A stretch of DNA of 64,000 nucleotides from Alligator mississippiensis (Eukaryota; Chordata; Crocodylia; Alligatoridae): positions 38,688,781 to 38,752,780 of the forward strand of contig NC_081830.1 in NCBI RefSeq assembly GCF_030867095.1, read 5' to 3'. A model generated the notes under the pieces. It was not told where the DNA came from, ran no database searches, and worked only from the letters and a program-made list of their open reading frames with translations. The position numbers and the translations under genes are program-made. This document shows, piece after piece, positions 32,731 through 57,564 of the stretch. How positions within the stretch are numbered: the stretch's first letter is position 1; every line of letters begins with the position of its first letter.

Positions 32731-34900
32731 GAGCGCATTTTCTGTTTGCTTTTGTCAAAGCCGAGTTTTGAGATCATTTCTGGTGCTAAAGCAGACCTGA
32801 AACTTGACTCTCGTTACTTTTCGTCAAGCAACAACAAGCAAACACACAGGACACGGAGCAACAACCACAGCTTTATTTCTTCCCTCCAGAGGAATGCTGG
32901 TGGTTTTTCTACTTGATCATTTTAGAACTCAAAATAAACAGCAGTAAGTTGAGATTGAAGATTTCTTGTCAGAATTTTCCAATCTCCCTCCTTCCTATGC
33001 ACAGACACATGCATTCACACGCTTGCCTTGTTTATGCAGGAAAGATCAAGCTCTAGTTAGTTTTCTGTTATGAATTGTGCACACACAAAAAAGGACTTGA
33101 TGTATAAGTAAACCAGAAAGCACTCCAGTTACCCTCACTAAATAAGGGAGAGGCATGTCCTGACGGTCAGTGCTTCAGCAGGGCAGTGTGTTCCCCAAGG
33201 GCTCTTTGTATACTTCCCATCTTTAGATAAAATCATACTTGTTTCTCTCAAAACAAGCACTAGCTGTCATTTGTTGCTTGTGTTTTTCCTGTGCAAAATC
33301 CTGCAAATTTGAGGACATGTAGTGAAGAGGTAATTAGTGTTGTATCATTCATGTGTAAATAGCAAGTCAGTTTAATTTTTTAACTTTGCAAGCTAGCATA
33401 GCAGTTTAATTTCCTGTTTGCCTAGCTGTGCTTGTTTCCTACAGACATGGTTAAACTTAACTTTAAATCTGATTTAAAGTTGTTTCATAGTTGAAGCGTG
33501 TTCTAATGGTCTGCTTCTATAAATATTTCTTAAATATTGCAAAAGAGTCACTGGGCATGTGACCTATCAATGGGTGCCATAGCTGTTATGAATTAAGTGC
33601 TCATGCTGGAACTGATTCATAATGGAACACAAGGAAACAAGACCATGGTAATCTCAATTTCAGCTGGGGCAGAAGAGTAGGGATCAGAGATTGCTGAATG
33701 AGAAAGGCAGAAATCTGGAAAGGTTCCTGGGAATTTAAAGTGATGGAGATGATGGGAATAGGTTCAGTGTACTGTCTCTAGAATGTAAATATTCTGGCAT
33801 CCTTCACACACCCTTTTCAGGATGGTGCTGAGACAGAAAATGATTCCAGGCAGCCTCACTGTTTCCTTGCCTATTGTTTAGAAAACTGGCATGAGCCTCA
33901 AGAATGGTCAGGATCACTTGGGTTAACACGCGTGGTAGAAACTAGGAGCTGGAGCTGTCATTTTGGGATAGGGTGTAGTTTGTACGTGGCTAACCTGGGT
34001 TCTAGTTTAGGGTTTAGGCAAGGCAAGGAGCTAGAGGTTTGGTGTGCCTTTTAAGTTACCAGTTGAGTGACGATGACTTCAGGAGAGGTATCTGAGATCT
34101 TATGTCCAGTAGGGAGTTCTGAAACAGGTTGTTTCTTAATTTCCCACTTCCCTGTGGTGTCAGCTTTGAGTCCTCTCTGCCTCACAAAGACATCCTGGAA
34201 AAAAAGTTTGCAGATGAAATTTAAAATAATGCCATTTTGCTGAGAACCGAGTATAAGGATACTCAAAGATTCAAATTGTATGGATACCTTTTCTGGAGAG
34301 AGGTCAGTCGTTTCCCTGTAGCTTAACTTTAATCTTCATGCCAGTTAAACATGTATATTATGGATCTACTGCAAGAAAGTCTGATGAAATTGTTGCCTCC
34401 ACCTGTTAGCTAGAACAGTCTCCTTTTTTGTAGGATTCATTCTCAGGAACTCATAATTGCAGTGCTTGCATGGGTCTCAGTCAAAAATCTGTATTTTCTT
34501 TACTAATGACTATCTTCCTCAAGCACATTTGAGAGAAAAGAGACTGATAGAGGAACACATGGAAAATAAGTCATTCAGTCTAAATCAGGGTAGGATGGAG
34601 AGGATTTGTGGGGCTGTGATGTTAAGTCTCCCCAGCAACATCAGATTTTAGTAGAGTTTGACTCTGATAAGACAATGCACTGCTCCTCAACCTTTTGAGT
34701 ATTAGGTCCAGCAAACAAATGGCAAGGACTTGCTTTAATTCTGCTTCGAAGCATTTTGAACCTTAAAAGATTTTGTGTGTGTGTGTGTGTGTGTACGTGT
34801 ATGTACCAGTCTGGCAAGGATAACTGATTTCCAACAGTCCAGCTGTGCATGGAGGGGAGGGGGGATTTTTTTGGCATGGTTTTTAGAGGGTGGAGCTGCG
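32731..34900. other. GIGYF2-SNORC intergenic DNA
   Basis: About 2.2 kb without a supported gene. It carries a downstream AATAAA at 32933 that could lengthen GIGYF2 transcripts, and a TG repeat at 34774-34794. No mobile element was recognised. The SNORC promoter should lie at its right edge, but I see no clear TATA box. Confidence 0.6.
34774..34794 (+). repeat. (TG)n microsatellite
   Basis: About ten TG units in the presumed upstream region of SNORC. Confidence 0.9.
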
Positions 34901-34938
34901 GTCTTCAGGAGAGAGGTCTGCTCAACCAGTCAGTGTGT

Positions 34939-34966
34939 CAGTCTCTGCAGGAGTTTGCAGAGACTG
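34939..34966. promoter_or_regulatory. Perfect 11 bp inverted repeat upstream of the SNORC start
   Basis: CAGTCTCTGCA and TGCAGAGACTG are exact reverse complements separated by GGAGTT. The site lies 137-164 bases before the SNORC ATG, in the promoter or 5' leader. It could be a dimer binding site or an RNA stem-loop. No known factor motif was recognised. Confidence 0.45.
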
Positions 34967-35102
34967 TCTGTCTGCATCCTGATGTGAAGGGATTTGTGGC
35001 CTGACTGGGCAAAGTTGTTTTTATGCTCGTGAAGTTTCCAAGCATTTCAATACTTTGAAAAGTTGAAGAATTCCTTCCAGCGCGTTGTTCCTGGAAGAAG
35101 CG

Positions 35103-48645
<13,543 letters not shown>

Positions 48646-48649
48646 ACTC

Positions 48650-48655
48650 AATAAA
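48650..48655 (+). terminator. SNORC: SNORC polyadenylation signal AATAAA
   Basis: The hexamer starts only 4 bases after the stop codon (TGA-ACTC-AATAAA) and is followed by AGTCTTTTTATAAG and then GTGTGCGTCTGCGTGCG. If used, the 3'UTR is about 25-30 bases. Confidence 0.8.
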
Positions 48656-49237
48656 AGTCTTTTTATAAGAACTGTCCAGGCTCTCGTGTGCGTCTGCGTG
48701 CGTGTTCACTGTGAAAAGCCACAACTCTGCTGTACTCCAAGGGGAAGAGTTAGGATCTCTTCTCTGCTGCACACACCACCTGATCTTACCCTCAGCCAAC
48801 TGGCAAGTCCAAACTTCCTGAGATGATGCTACAGCAGCATCTGTTGAGTGCTGTTCAGGTCTACAAGAGCCACATTATTGTGGCCCTTTGCTGGGATCTG
48901 CAGTCTGTTCCTCCTGTGTGCTTACCTGCAGCATCCCTCATTTCCTAGAAATAACTGCCAACAAAAAAGCCTTTGCAATGTAAGCTGATTGTCTCTTCTG
49001 GGTTCGGCTTGGAACAATCGAGGGAGGGAACAGGAAGGATCCAGGCAAGGGCATGGACTCTTTGCCCTTTTGGTGCTCCTTGTGCATGTGCTTCTTACTA
49101 GCAGCCAGCTGTGCTCACTCTCCTGTGCATCAACACCTCGGGTCACTGTGGGGCCACAATGTTGGCCTCCCCCTAGTTGGATTAGATGAGCCTGGTGCTC
49201 TCTAGAGCTCCCCTTCAGTTGCACCTACAGGACTGGT

Positions 49238-49905
49238 ACCATATTTACTCCAATCTAAAACAAGGTTTTTTCCCTTGTTCAACATGGGGGGAGGGGGAAC
49301 TCTTCTTAGATTTGAGTACAGGCCAGGCAAGCAGTTGCTGTGGCTTCAGACGAGGCCAGGGTGGCTCATGTGCCAGGTAGAGGATGCATAGAGCATGGTG
49401 GGAAGGGCATGGGAGAGTGGAAGTTCAGAGCAAGGGGAGCATGGGGAAGGAGGGAGCGCGGGGAAGGAGGGAGCGCAGGGAAGGGGTACATGGAGTGGTG
49501 GGGGAAGCTGCTGCAGCTCTAGCCCTGACCTCAACTAGTGGTGGAGGCTGGAGCCCGAGCCATTGCTACTGCCTGGCCTGGCCTGGCTGAGTGCTCCATA
49601 CCCCTCTCCCCTCCATCAGAGATAGTTGCTGTGAAGGTAAGGCAAGAAAATGGACAGGTACCAGTGGGGAACAAGTGTGAGGTGGGGGTGGGGAGACATT
49701 AAGGGAGGAGAGGTGGCAGGGTGACAAGGGGCATGGAGCAGGCTGCCTACCCCCCAGCTGCTGCTTTCCTTGTAGCAATGGTTGAGGGGATGAATTTGAC
49801 CCTCCAATAGTTATTGGAAAATTAAATTTATAATGTTTTATGTCTAGAATCTAATAATTGGGGGGTTGCTTTTAAATTCAAGGGCTTGGGATTTGGGTAA
49901 ACAGT
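49238..49905. mobile_element. Probable non-autonomous DNA transposon
   Basis: The left part ACCATATTTACTCCAATCTA and a nearby inverted CTTAGATTTGAGTA resemble the 'atatttactcgaatctaagacg' ends of a repeat family I recall from vertebrates. The right part TTGGGATTTGGGTAAACAG, reverse-complemented, reads TTTACCCAAATCCCAAGC and matches the left end at about 15 of 20 positions. End positions and class are uncertain. Confidence 0.35.
49443..49487 (+). repeat. Purine-rich minisatellite, 17 bp unit
   Basis: About 2.5 tandem copies of GGGGAAGGAGGGAGCGC, interrupted at its right end. Confidence 0.75.
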
Positions 49906-52900
49906 CCCACCTTGTTCTGCCCACTGAAGTGACCGTCTCTGCTCTCCTAGGATGTCTTTCCATTTGCAGTTTTGTCCTTTGACTCCCCAGGGATTGCTGA
50001 GAGCTCACAGTAGGAGGCTGCTGTGTGCAGCAACTCTGGTCTGTATGAGGTAAGTACTTCAAAAGTGGTGGCAACAACTGCCTTGGGAATATTGTAGCAC
50101 TGACGGGGACAGCACGTGTTCCACGAGTGAGGGAATATCGCAGCACCCGATGGCACTCAGGTGGGGTGAAGGTCCTGTGAAACCACAACAGGTGGTGCCT
50201 AGAGACACCTGTTGTCCCTGCTATCAGATCTCTGGGGCTCCCTTGCCCTCCCTCATTATATATAACCTAGCTCTTCCCATAACCTCTGATGCAAACTGTG
50301 GCTATTGAAACCCTGCCCTGCTGCCCCTGTGGGATCCATGGAAGCCAAAACAGGAGTTCCAGGCCCTGACACATCCTATGGGCTACAGTGAGAGCCCGGC
50401 TCCTTCAAAGCATGATGAAGCCTTAGTAAGACAGTTTGAGTGGGCAGCATCTAGCCAGAGGTAGCAGCAAGTGCTGTGGCAGACCCTTAGGGCACAGCAT
50501 GAAAGCCTGAAAAGCAGTGAGGTCTTGTAGCTGGGGATGGCTCTGAGTAACTAGCAGAGGGGCTGAAATCCTTTCTCCTCAATAGTAGCAGGTCAGTGCA
50601 AGCCAATGTTCATAGGACCCACTTGTGGCCTGCAGAGACTACTCAATCAGTCTACTTGGGTCCTGGCTCCTCTGAACAATCAACATTGTTCATGGAAGAC
50701 CATCAGCTGAGCTGCTATTTCCAGTGTGTTCAGCCAGTGTAAACTCAGTCACAACTAATGGCATCCAACTGCAAACCAGTGTCACCCTGACACTGCCCCC
50801 ACTCCCTACCTGACTCAGAGCAAAGTTGCACTCCCTCCTCGTGCAGCTACCAGAGGACCCGTGCAGCCTTATTTTTCTATGGTTCTTTGATTGTGGTTTT
50901 GCACCAGGAAGTGCAACTGTGCTGGAGGAGGCGGGTGGGTGTCGGGGGTTATGACCTAGGAGAAAATGAACATACACACGCACACACAACAGCTGGTTTG
51001 AGAACTTGCTGGCTCAGTCAGCTATATTTTCATCACACGAAAAACAACAAGAAGAAGTTCTTTCCATTTTGCTCAGGCAGCCTGATAACAACTGGGATCT
51101 CAAACCTGCATTCATGATCCACACACTGAGCCCATCTTACACCTTAGACCACCTGAAACTGATACGTGTTGGACTGCAAGTGCGAGGAGAGAAGTTGAGA
51201 TTTTATGAAGAGCAATGCGAATTTAGGGCCTAAAAATCACCAACCGTGTACGTGGCTCTTCAGGGAACTGAAAATCACAACAGAGCAGCTTCACTTTACC
51301 CTTGTTCCCAGGATTTTGAGGCTGTGGAAAACCATCGTGGAAAACCGAGCTGCCGGCTCTGGGCCTGCAGCGTCGGCAGAGCCAGAATTTCAGCACTTGG
51401 GAATTCTAATCGACTCCGTGCCCTGGCATCAAATCTTCCCACCCTGCAGTGGGCGAGTTCAGCCAGGACGGGTAAATATTCATGGCCACTTTGCATGGTG
51501 GAAAGATCTGTGACCTGGTATTTTTCTCAGGTTCTCAGCTGCTTCTCATAGCTAGACCGTCCATGTTTTTACTGTGGACAGCTTACTGGTAACCAGCTGC
51601 TGCTAAAACATTTTGGACCCTGAGTTTAAAATCTGGTTGTACTCAGAAAAGTGACTGTACAATACAATTGTGGCAGTGGGTTTATTATAGTGTCTCCAGA
51701 TTAGATATGCTCAGTTTACAAGTCAAATGGTGATGTGTTTTTCTTCCAACTGCCAGCCTCACAATCCCAACCTGGTATCTGGCCCTTCCAGCTTCCTCCC
51801 TTACCAGCAGTAAGATATCCTGAGAGGCTTAATTTTGCCCTCGTGGACATGTGTGGACCTGCATTCTCCCTAAGGTCTGCTTGCAGGTGGCCTTGAACTG
51901 CCAGCCCTCTCCAATTTGCCCCTCCCTGCTGTGCCCCAGAGACAAGCCCAGCAGTGAGATGATTATGCATTTGAACCCTAGCATTCCTGTAAGTTTTCAT
52001 CAATATAGTTACACTGGCACTGCGGAGGTAGTGAGCACAGGGTCTGAATCTAACCACCCCTGGGGAGTCTGCTGGCTGTGCACAACATGCTGGTTTAAGT
52101 CATCTTTCACATAAACCTGGCCCTGCCCTTGTCTGAGTGTGGAAAGCCAGGCTGGCAGTGGTGAGTGCAGAGATCAGAAGCAGCACGAGATACCTGGAAG
52201 ACTCTGCTATGCAGCATCACAGAAAGATGCCAGATAATTGTGTTTCCCTGATTTTAATGCAAATAAACAGCTGCCCTTTTCATAGCTAATGGGGCCACTC
52301 GGAAAAGGGCCTCCATGGACCCGTTAAGAGCAGAGCAGTCAGAAACACCCCTTTGTTGCTAAGGTGATTATTTGTGGTCTGTTTCTAGCCATTCATCCTT
52401 CTCAACTCTGTCAAAGCTTTTGATCCCTTGCCCTGCTTCATGCAGTGCTGAGCTGCATCATACTCCCTTGTCTGTTTGGCTACCGAGGACTTCCCTATAT
52501 ACAAGTATGTCAATACTGTACAGACAGTTCATGCACACACAGCTCTTTGACTGGACTTGCTGATGCAGTGCAGCCAGGGCTCAGTGGGCTTTCCTGCAGC
52601 TTTAGCACCAGGCCTCCCAGTTCCCTGCTCAACTCCCCCTCATTAAGGACAGGTCTGGTACAGCCAGCTGCCTTTGTGCAAGCTGCCTCCTGGTGTCTGA
52701 GCACAGCCCGTCCGCTTGGCAGCACAATCCTCTTCCTACAGAGCTGCCTGCAAACGCTGTAGAGACTGGTGACAATGGTCCATTTTCACTGGATTTCAAA
52801 GAGGAAATGACGATGGATTAACGAAGCCCTGCTGATTTACAAACATGCTGGGGGACAATCTGGGCTGGAAGCTTCTGGCTGTCCTGGGATATCATCTGCG

Positions 52901-52939
52901 TGTATTGGTTTGATAGCTGGTGGGCAGCCTCACCTGCCC

Positions 52940-52945
52940 TTTATT
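52940..52945 (-). terminator. NGEF: Candidate NGEF polyadenylation signal
   Basis: TTTATT on the plus strand is AATAAA on the minus strand, about 1.3 kb beyond the NGEF stop codon. It is the nearest canonical hexamer I noticed downstream of NGEF, but closer variant signals cannot be excluded. Confidence 0.35.
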
Positions 52946-53359
52946 TCCTTTCCCCCTGTCCACTGAGTGTCCTATGCACCACAGCAAGAAAACCTCATGG
53001 ACAAATGCTGTCATCTCACACATCTTCTGTACCCATTTCAGGTGAAGTCCATCATGTTCCCTTCCCCACAGCCCTCTGGCCACCTGACTATTTATGGACA
53101 TGACCACCCACTTCTGGAGGCAGGTGGAGGGCAACTTTTGCTGTTCTGTGCTCAGGGAGAAAGCCGTCGTGTGGTGTTCACATGCTCTTGGTGCCCATGG
53201 GGTGAGGGAGTGCAAGCATCAGGTTACATACAGAACCAGAGTGAAAGAGGAGGCATGGACTTTCACAGGCAGAATCTAGTGAAGCAGCATTGGTCTCGGG
53301 TTATAGCTGGCTAGAGCCTTTGGCCTGGAACTGGGTCCAAGGCCCACCTGGGACAGAGG

Positions 53360-53600
53360 AGTGGGCCCAAAACCTGGGAGTCAGGAAACAGACATCTGAG
53401 TTCCAGTCCCTAGTTTGGCGCTGACTTCCTGTGTGACTTCTGGCAAGACGACTTCTCTGCTTCCATGTCCCCATCTACAAAATGGAGATCTTAATTCATC
53501 TGAACTCACTGGAGTTTCATCCAGGTTCACAAGAGAACATCTTTAAAGTGCTGGGAACCAGAAAAGCACGAAGCACTTGGTAGCATGATTTCTTCAATTC
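53360..53600 (+). repeat. MIR-like SINE, in the NGEF 3'UTR region
   Basis: 'GGGAGTCAGGAAACAGACATC' then GAGTTCCAGTCCCTAGT, CTGTGTGACTTCTGGCAAG and CCCCATCTACAAAATGGAGA follow the MIR consensus closely in order. If the NGEF transcript ends near 52.94 kb the SINE lies inside its 3'UTR, antisense to it. Confidence 0.75.
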
Positions 53601-54263
53601 CCATTGCATTCATAGCCACAGTTTTACAAAAGGTATAGAAGGGTCCAGCTGCAACGTGTGTGCATAGAACTGTTTTACGGGGCAGATGCCAGTTTTAGTA
53701 AGGGACTCTTTCACTGGGGTGTGGGTCTGGAGTTGTGGGTGCTGTAGTCTGGCTTCCTCCCTATAGATGATCTCCACTTATGTTAGAAAGGCTGCCAGAG
53801 CCTCCCCACGGTACCCTTAGCTGATGTCACAGCTATTGCAAAGCAGCTGCCCCCTGCCCCTCCTGGGCTCTGCGACAGTCTCTCCAGTTGTTCTGTACTC
53901 AGTCTCTCCCCCCTGCACAGGGTTAAGAGTGCTTGCACTCTTTGGGGTTTGCAGCATGATTAGAAATATGTTGTTTTCAATAGTTCCTTGAGCTTTAAGG
54001 AAGAGAAATGGCCTCTCCTCTTCCTGTTCTCCAGAGGAACGATCAGCACTTTAAAAATGTGGACAGGGGGAACTCTGTACATACAGCAAAGTCCATTTTT
54101 GGGGGGGGGTGAGGGTGACCTGCATGTCAAAAGACCAAGTCTATGCCATGGCCCAGTGCAACAGCACTGCCACCTCATGCTCCCAGCCAGCAGCCTTTGC
54201 CCTCTATTCCTCTCTAGAAGCCATCGGGACCCCTGACGCTCCAGGGCTCAGGGAGATCAGGGG

Positions 54264-54436
54264 TCATTGGCGATTTCTGCTGCCCAGCTTCCTCCGCTGA
54301 CTGTCGTCCGACTTGTGGACCCGAAAGCACTCCTTCAGGTTCTGCGATCGGATTTTGGGGCTCAGGATTTCCTCCCCCATGGAGCTGGGGAACCAGCCCC
54401 TTTCCTGGTCATGGAGGCGCTCTCCAAAAATCCAAC
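54264..54436 (-). CDS. NGEF: NGEF last exon: SH3 end and C-terminus
   Basis: The acceptor on the minus strand is CCCATTGCTCAG. It encodes [40 protein letters not shown] and [17 protein letters not shown], then TGA (54266-54264). The GWFPSS motif is the conserved end of the SH3 fold. Confidence 0.93.
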
Positions 54437-57400
54437 CTGAGCAATGGGGAAAGATGGATGGGACAAGTCAACAGGACTGGAATATCCAAACAAGAGGGAG
54501 GAGAGTTTTTGGTGCCAGCACTGGCTGTGCTCCCTACTTGGCTTTGGCTACGCAGGTGCCTGCCCTAGAAATGGGTACCCCATCTCTTAATAGATGGAAG
54601 AAAGGAAACCAGGAAAAACCTGGACTCTGATCCTTTTTGACCCACTGACTCATTTGCAGCTGAACCCAAACAAGTCACTGGACCCTGCTCCCCACTCAGA
54701 AAACTGGACCCTGCACCTTGCTCAGGACCCAAGTATGAGAAACAGGCACCTTGGGGTTTGTAACTAAGGTAGCCCAGGAGCAGCCTGCCTGAGAGGACAA
54801 GCAGGGGTTGCCTTCGTCATCCAGGAGAGGGAGTGCAAGGTACAAACATGGGCCTAGGCCAGTGAGGATCACTGCAGTGAAAGCAAAAATATGCTGCTTG
54901 GAGCTCTTCGAGGCTGACATTCAGCTATGATGCAAGACGAGGGCCTCTGTCTGAAGAAGCCCTTCCTGTTGGTTCAGAAGCACCCTGCCCATGGAAAGAT
55001 CTCCCTCCCTTATGACACGCAGCACCAGGGGCACATGGGCCTGGTTCCATGTTGCCCTTACCATCATCGGCCTTGTCCAGGATGTTGAGGACGTCTGCCA
55101 GTTCCAGGGACAGCTCATCTGGCTGCTGAGCCACGTAGGGATGGACACACTGTATCTGCGGGCAATCTGACAGAGGAGAGAGAGAAGGTCACCTGGCTGC
55201 TCAGTCCCATAACTACTGTATGCGGATGATAGTCAGATGGGTGAAGAGCCTTCCAAGGTCCAAACACCAGAATACCTTGCAATAAGGGCAGCAGGTTGCA
55301 GACACACGACACCTATGCTCCAGAGTAATTCAACTTTTACTCCATGGTAAAAAATGGAGCAGATGAAAAATGTACAGCCTTACACCAGTGTAAACTATGT
55401 CACTGAGGTAATACTCCTCCTCAGGAAGTGAGGAATAATTACAGACCTCATGTACCTGCCGTGTTCATGCAGCTCTAATTGATGTTATACCAGGTTAGTT
55501 CCTTTACTCAATGCAAATGGGATATTATTAGCTCCCCAGCCAGCAAGTGGCAAAGCCCTGTAATAGCACCAACTGCAGACACGTCCCTCTGGAAAGCTGG
55601 TTGTGTTTCCATTCTAGACATCCGTGTGATTTTACTCTAGAATAAAAATCTGAGGTAAACTGTCCTGGGGTAAACTTGTCATGTGCATGTACTCTGTGAC
55701 GGAGATTTCTGCATCACATCTGGTTTTCATAGCGCTCCCACTGTGTGATATCTGAGGTGTGGTAAGATGGAGGGTGTTTCCTTTCCTGGGTATATAGAGT
55801 TGGGAATCGGCAGGATACCTGCGTGGCTGCTCTGGGCCATGCGGTGAATTGAGATTCATAAGTTACCAGAACTACAGAGGATGCAGTGTCCCTGCTGAGG
55901 GCATTCATGCCAGCTTGAGGAAGGGAGAGGTGACCTCAGCTCTGAGACTCATGAAGCCCCAGGAAGTAGCCCACAGCTCAGTCAGAAAGCTTTGTGAACA
56001 GCTCCACAGCAACCAGCTAGGAGACACTTTGGAGAGGTTGGGCTAGAAAAGAAAGGCCTGGGCTGCAGCCAGAGCCAGCTGCTTTAGATAGGCCTGAGGA
56101 ATCCCTGTGCCCCTTGCTCAAACTCCAGAGCCGTAACGGGGTGAGGGCAAGGAGGGGACTGATGTGTGGCCTGACCAAGTGGCTGCTCCAAAGTGGACCA
56201 TTCTCTAAACCTGGTTCTCCAGAGCAAAGAGCAAGTGAGGGGAAGAGGACCCCCCCCAATGCAGCATCCTGAAAAAGCCCTGGGAGTTGAGGCAGGTGGG
56301 AGGGAGCAGTGCTGCTCACAGCTCTGAGGTGAGAGGGGTTTAGGAGTGAAAGCAAGGACAATGCTTCCCTCTGCTCTCATTCTTCTTCTTTCTGGCAGTC
56401 CCCCTGTTATGCCAGATGCTGCCCAACAGCACAGACTGTGCAGGTCCTGCTCCAGGGAGCTCCCAGTCCCACAAGCAGGTTGGCTAGGGGTCATGCATGC
56501 TGCCCCCCCTTGGCTCACAGCATATCCTGAGTTCCCTGTTACTGTCCTAGCGGAGGGGGATCTTTGGGAGTGGCAGTGCCCTCGGGCCAGGGGCTGCTGA
56601 CTGAGTGCAGGCAGGGCGTCCCACACGCAAGGGGCAGAGCAGGAATAGGCATGGGGAAGGCTGTGTAAGCAGCAGATGCAGCAATGAGGCTGAGGCAGGG
56701 GCACAACTGAACACTGAGGGCAGAGCTTAGAAAGCAGCTAACAGGGAGCTTGAACTTAAGGGTGTTCCAAGATGGCGTGAACAATAGCAACAAGGTAGGC
56801 AAAGATGATTTTAATGGTTACAGTGTCTAACAGGGACAGGAGAGGGCAATGTGTCCCAAGAGGAGGGTGCAGTAAGCTAGCTGGGAGATGAGGGGCCTGG
56901 AGGAGCAAGGATAGAGAGTGAGAGTGCAAGAGAGATGGGTCATGCTGAGGAGGCAGCAGCAGGATGAGGAAAGTGCATGGATTTGTGGAACAGGGCAAGG
57001 GAAGCATGAGACCAGTTCTGGTTATGGGCTTGAGGGATGGGGCATAAGCAAATGGTGGTGATGGCAGAAATGAGGTGGGGCTGGCTAGACAGAGGAGAGT
57101 GCTGGAGATCTGGGTGTGACAGACTCAGGAAGAACAAAGAGGGAGAGAGCCAGACTGGGGGGGGGGGGGGGGGTCTGAAGACTGAACTGGAAGTGTTTGA
57201 TGGTAAGTGAGATTGCCAGAAATCACAGCTGGTTAGGGAAGGGGCTGTGAGTAGAGGGAAGGGGATAGATGGAGAAATTTCAATAAAAGGGGATAAAGAG
57301 AGGAGTTTGAAAGGGAGCTGAGCAGTCAACTTCACCTCAAAAAGTGCCTGTGCTGGGTGGAACTGGGATGCTTTGAGGGCCTGAGCTGCAGCATCCCCAA

Positions 57401-57564
57401 AGGTCCGGATCCCTGGAGAGGGGCGAGCTTCAATGCAAGCTGAATGACTGACCCTCCCTCCCTCCATTGCTCCATGTCTCTCACCTACAAGTCTTGATGT
57501 GAATGAAACAAACTTGGTTCTCCGGTTGGGGGCCAGCGAGATCATCCAGCGCTTCATCTCGCTC
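54264..57564 (-). CDS. NGEF: NGEF (ephexin-1), last three coding exons
   Basis: NGEF is a neuronal Rho-family guanine nucleotide exchange factor acting downstream of EphA receptors in growth cones. The minus-strand exons 57564-57485, 55166-55062 and 54436-54264 join in phase. They give the end of the PH domain ([20 protein letters not shown]), the SH3 domain ([48 protein letters not shown]) and the C-terminus ending [10 protein letters not shown]. This matches human NGEF as I recall it, except that the C-terminal tail is about five residues shorter. The DH domain and most of the PH domain lie on exons beyond 64,000. It is convergent with SNORC, as in human. Confidence 0.92.
54437..55061. other. 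NGEF intron
   Basis: Intron of 625 bp with nothing recognisable. Confidence 0.8.
55062..55166 (-). CDS. NGEF: NGEF exon: SH3 N-terminal part
   Basis: The minus-strand acceptor is CTCTCCTCTGTCAG and the donor is GATG/gtaagg. It encodes [20 protein letters not shown] and [15 protein letters not shown]. The PDELSLE...DVLNILDK stretch is the acidic RT-loop side of the SH3 domain. Confidence 0.93.
55167..57484. other. NGEF intron
   Basis: Intron of 2.3 kb. From about 56.8 to 57.4 kb it is strongly purine-rich on the plus strand and contains a 17-base G run. ORFs of 114-217 codons on the minus strand here follow the base bias (P/S/L/H-rich) and match no known protein. Confidence 0.7.
57157..57173 (+). 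repeat. Poly-G run (17 G) in a purine-rich tract
   Basis: Seventeen consecutive G in an A/G-rich intron stretch. On the NGEF transcript it is a C run. Confidence 0.9.
57485..57564 (-). CDS. NGEF: NGEF exon: PH domain end
   Basis: The minus-strand acceptor is TCTCATCACAG and the donor is GTAG/gtgaga. It encodes [20 protein letters not shown] and FTSRLV, the C-terminal helix of the PH domain with its conserved Trp. The donor choice is fixed by joining to GA|T of the next exon (RLVDCPQ). Confidence 0.92.

Larger units (their letters stand above)
48670..52900. other. SNORC-NGEF convergent intergenic DNA
   Basis: About 4.2 kb with no supported gene. It includes a probable DNA transposon (about 49238-49905), a purine-rich 17 bp minisatellite (49443-49487) and unique-looking sequence. 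ORFs of 60-114 codons occur on both strands but none resembles a known protein. Confidence 0.6.
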
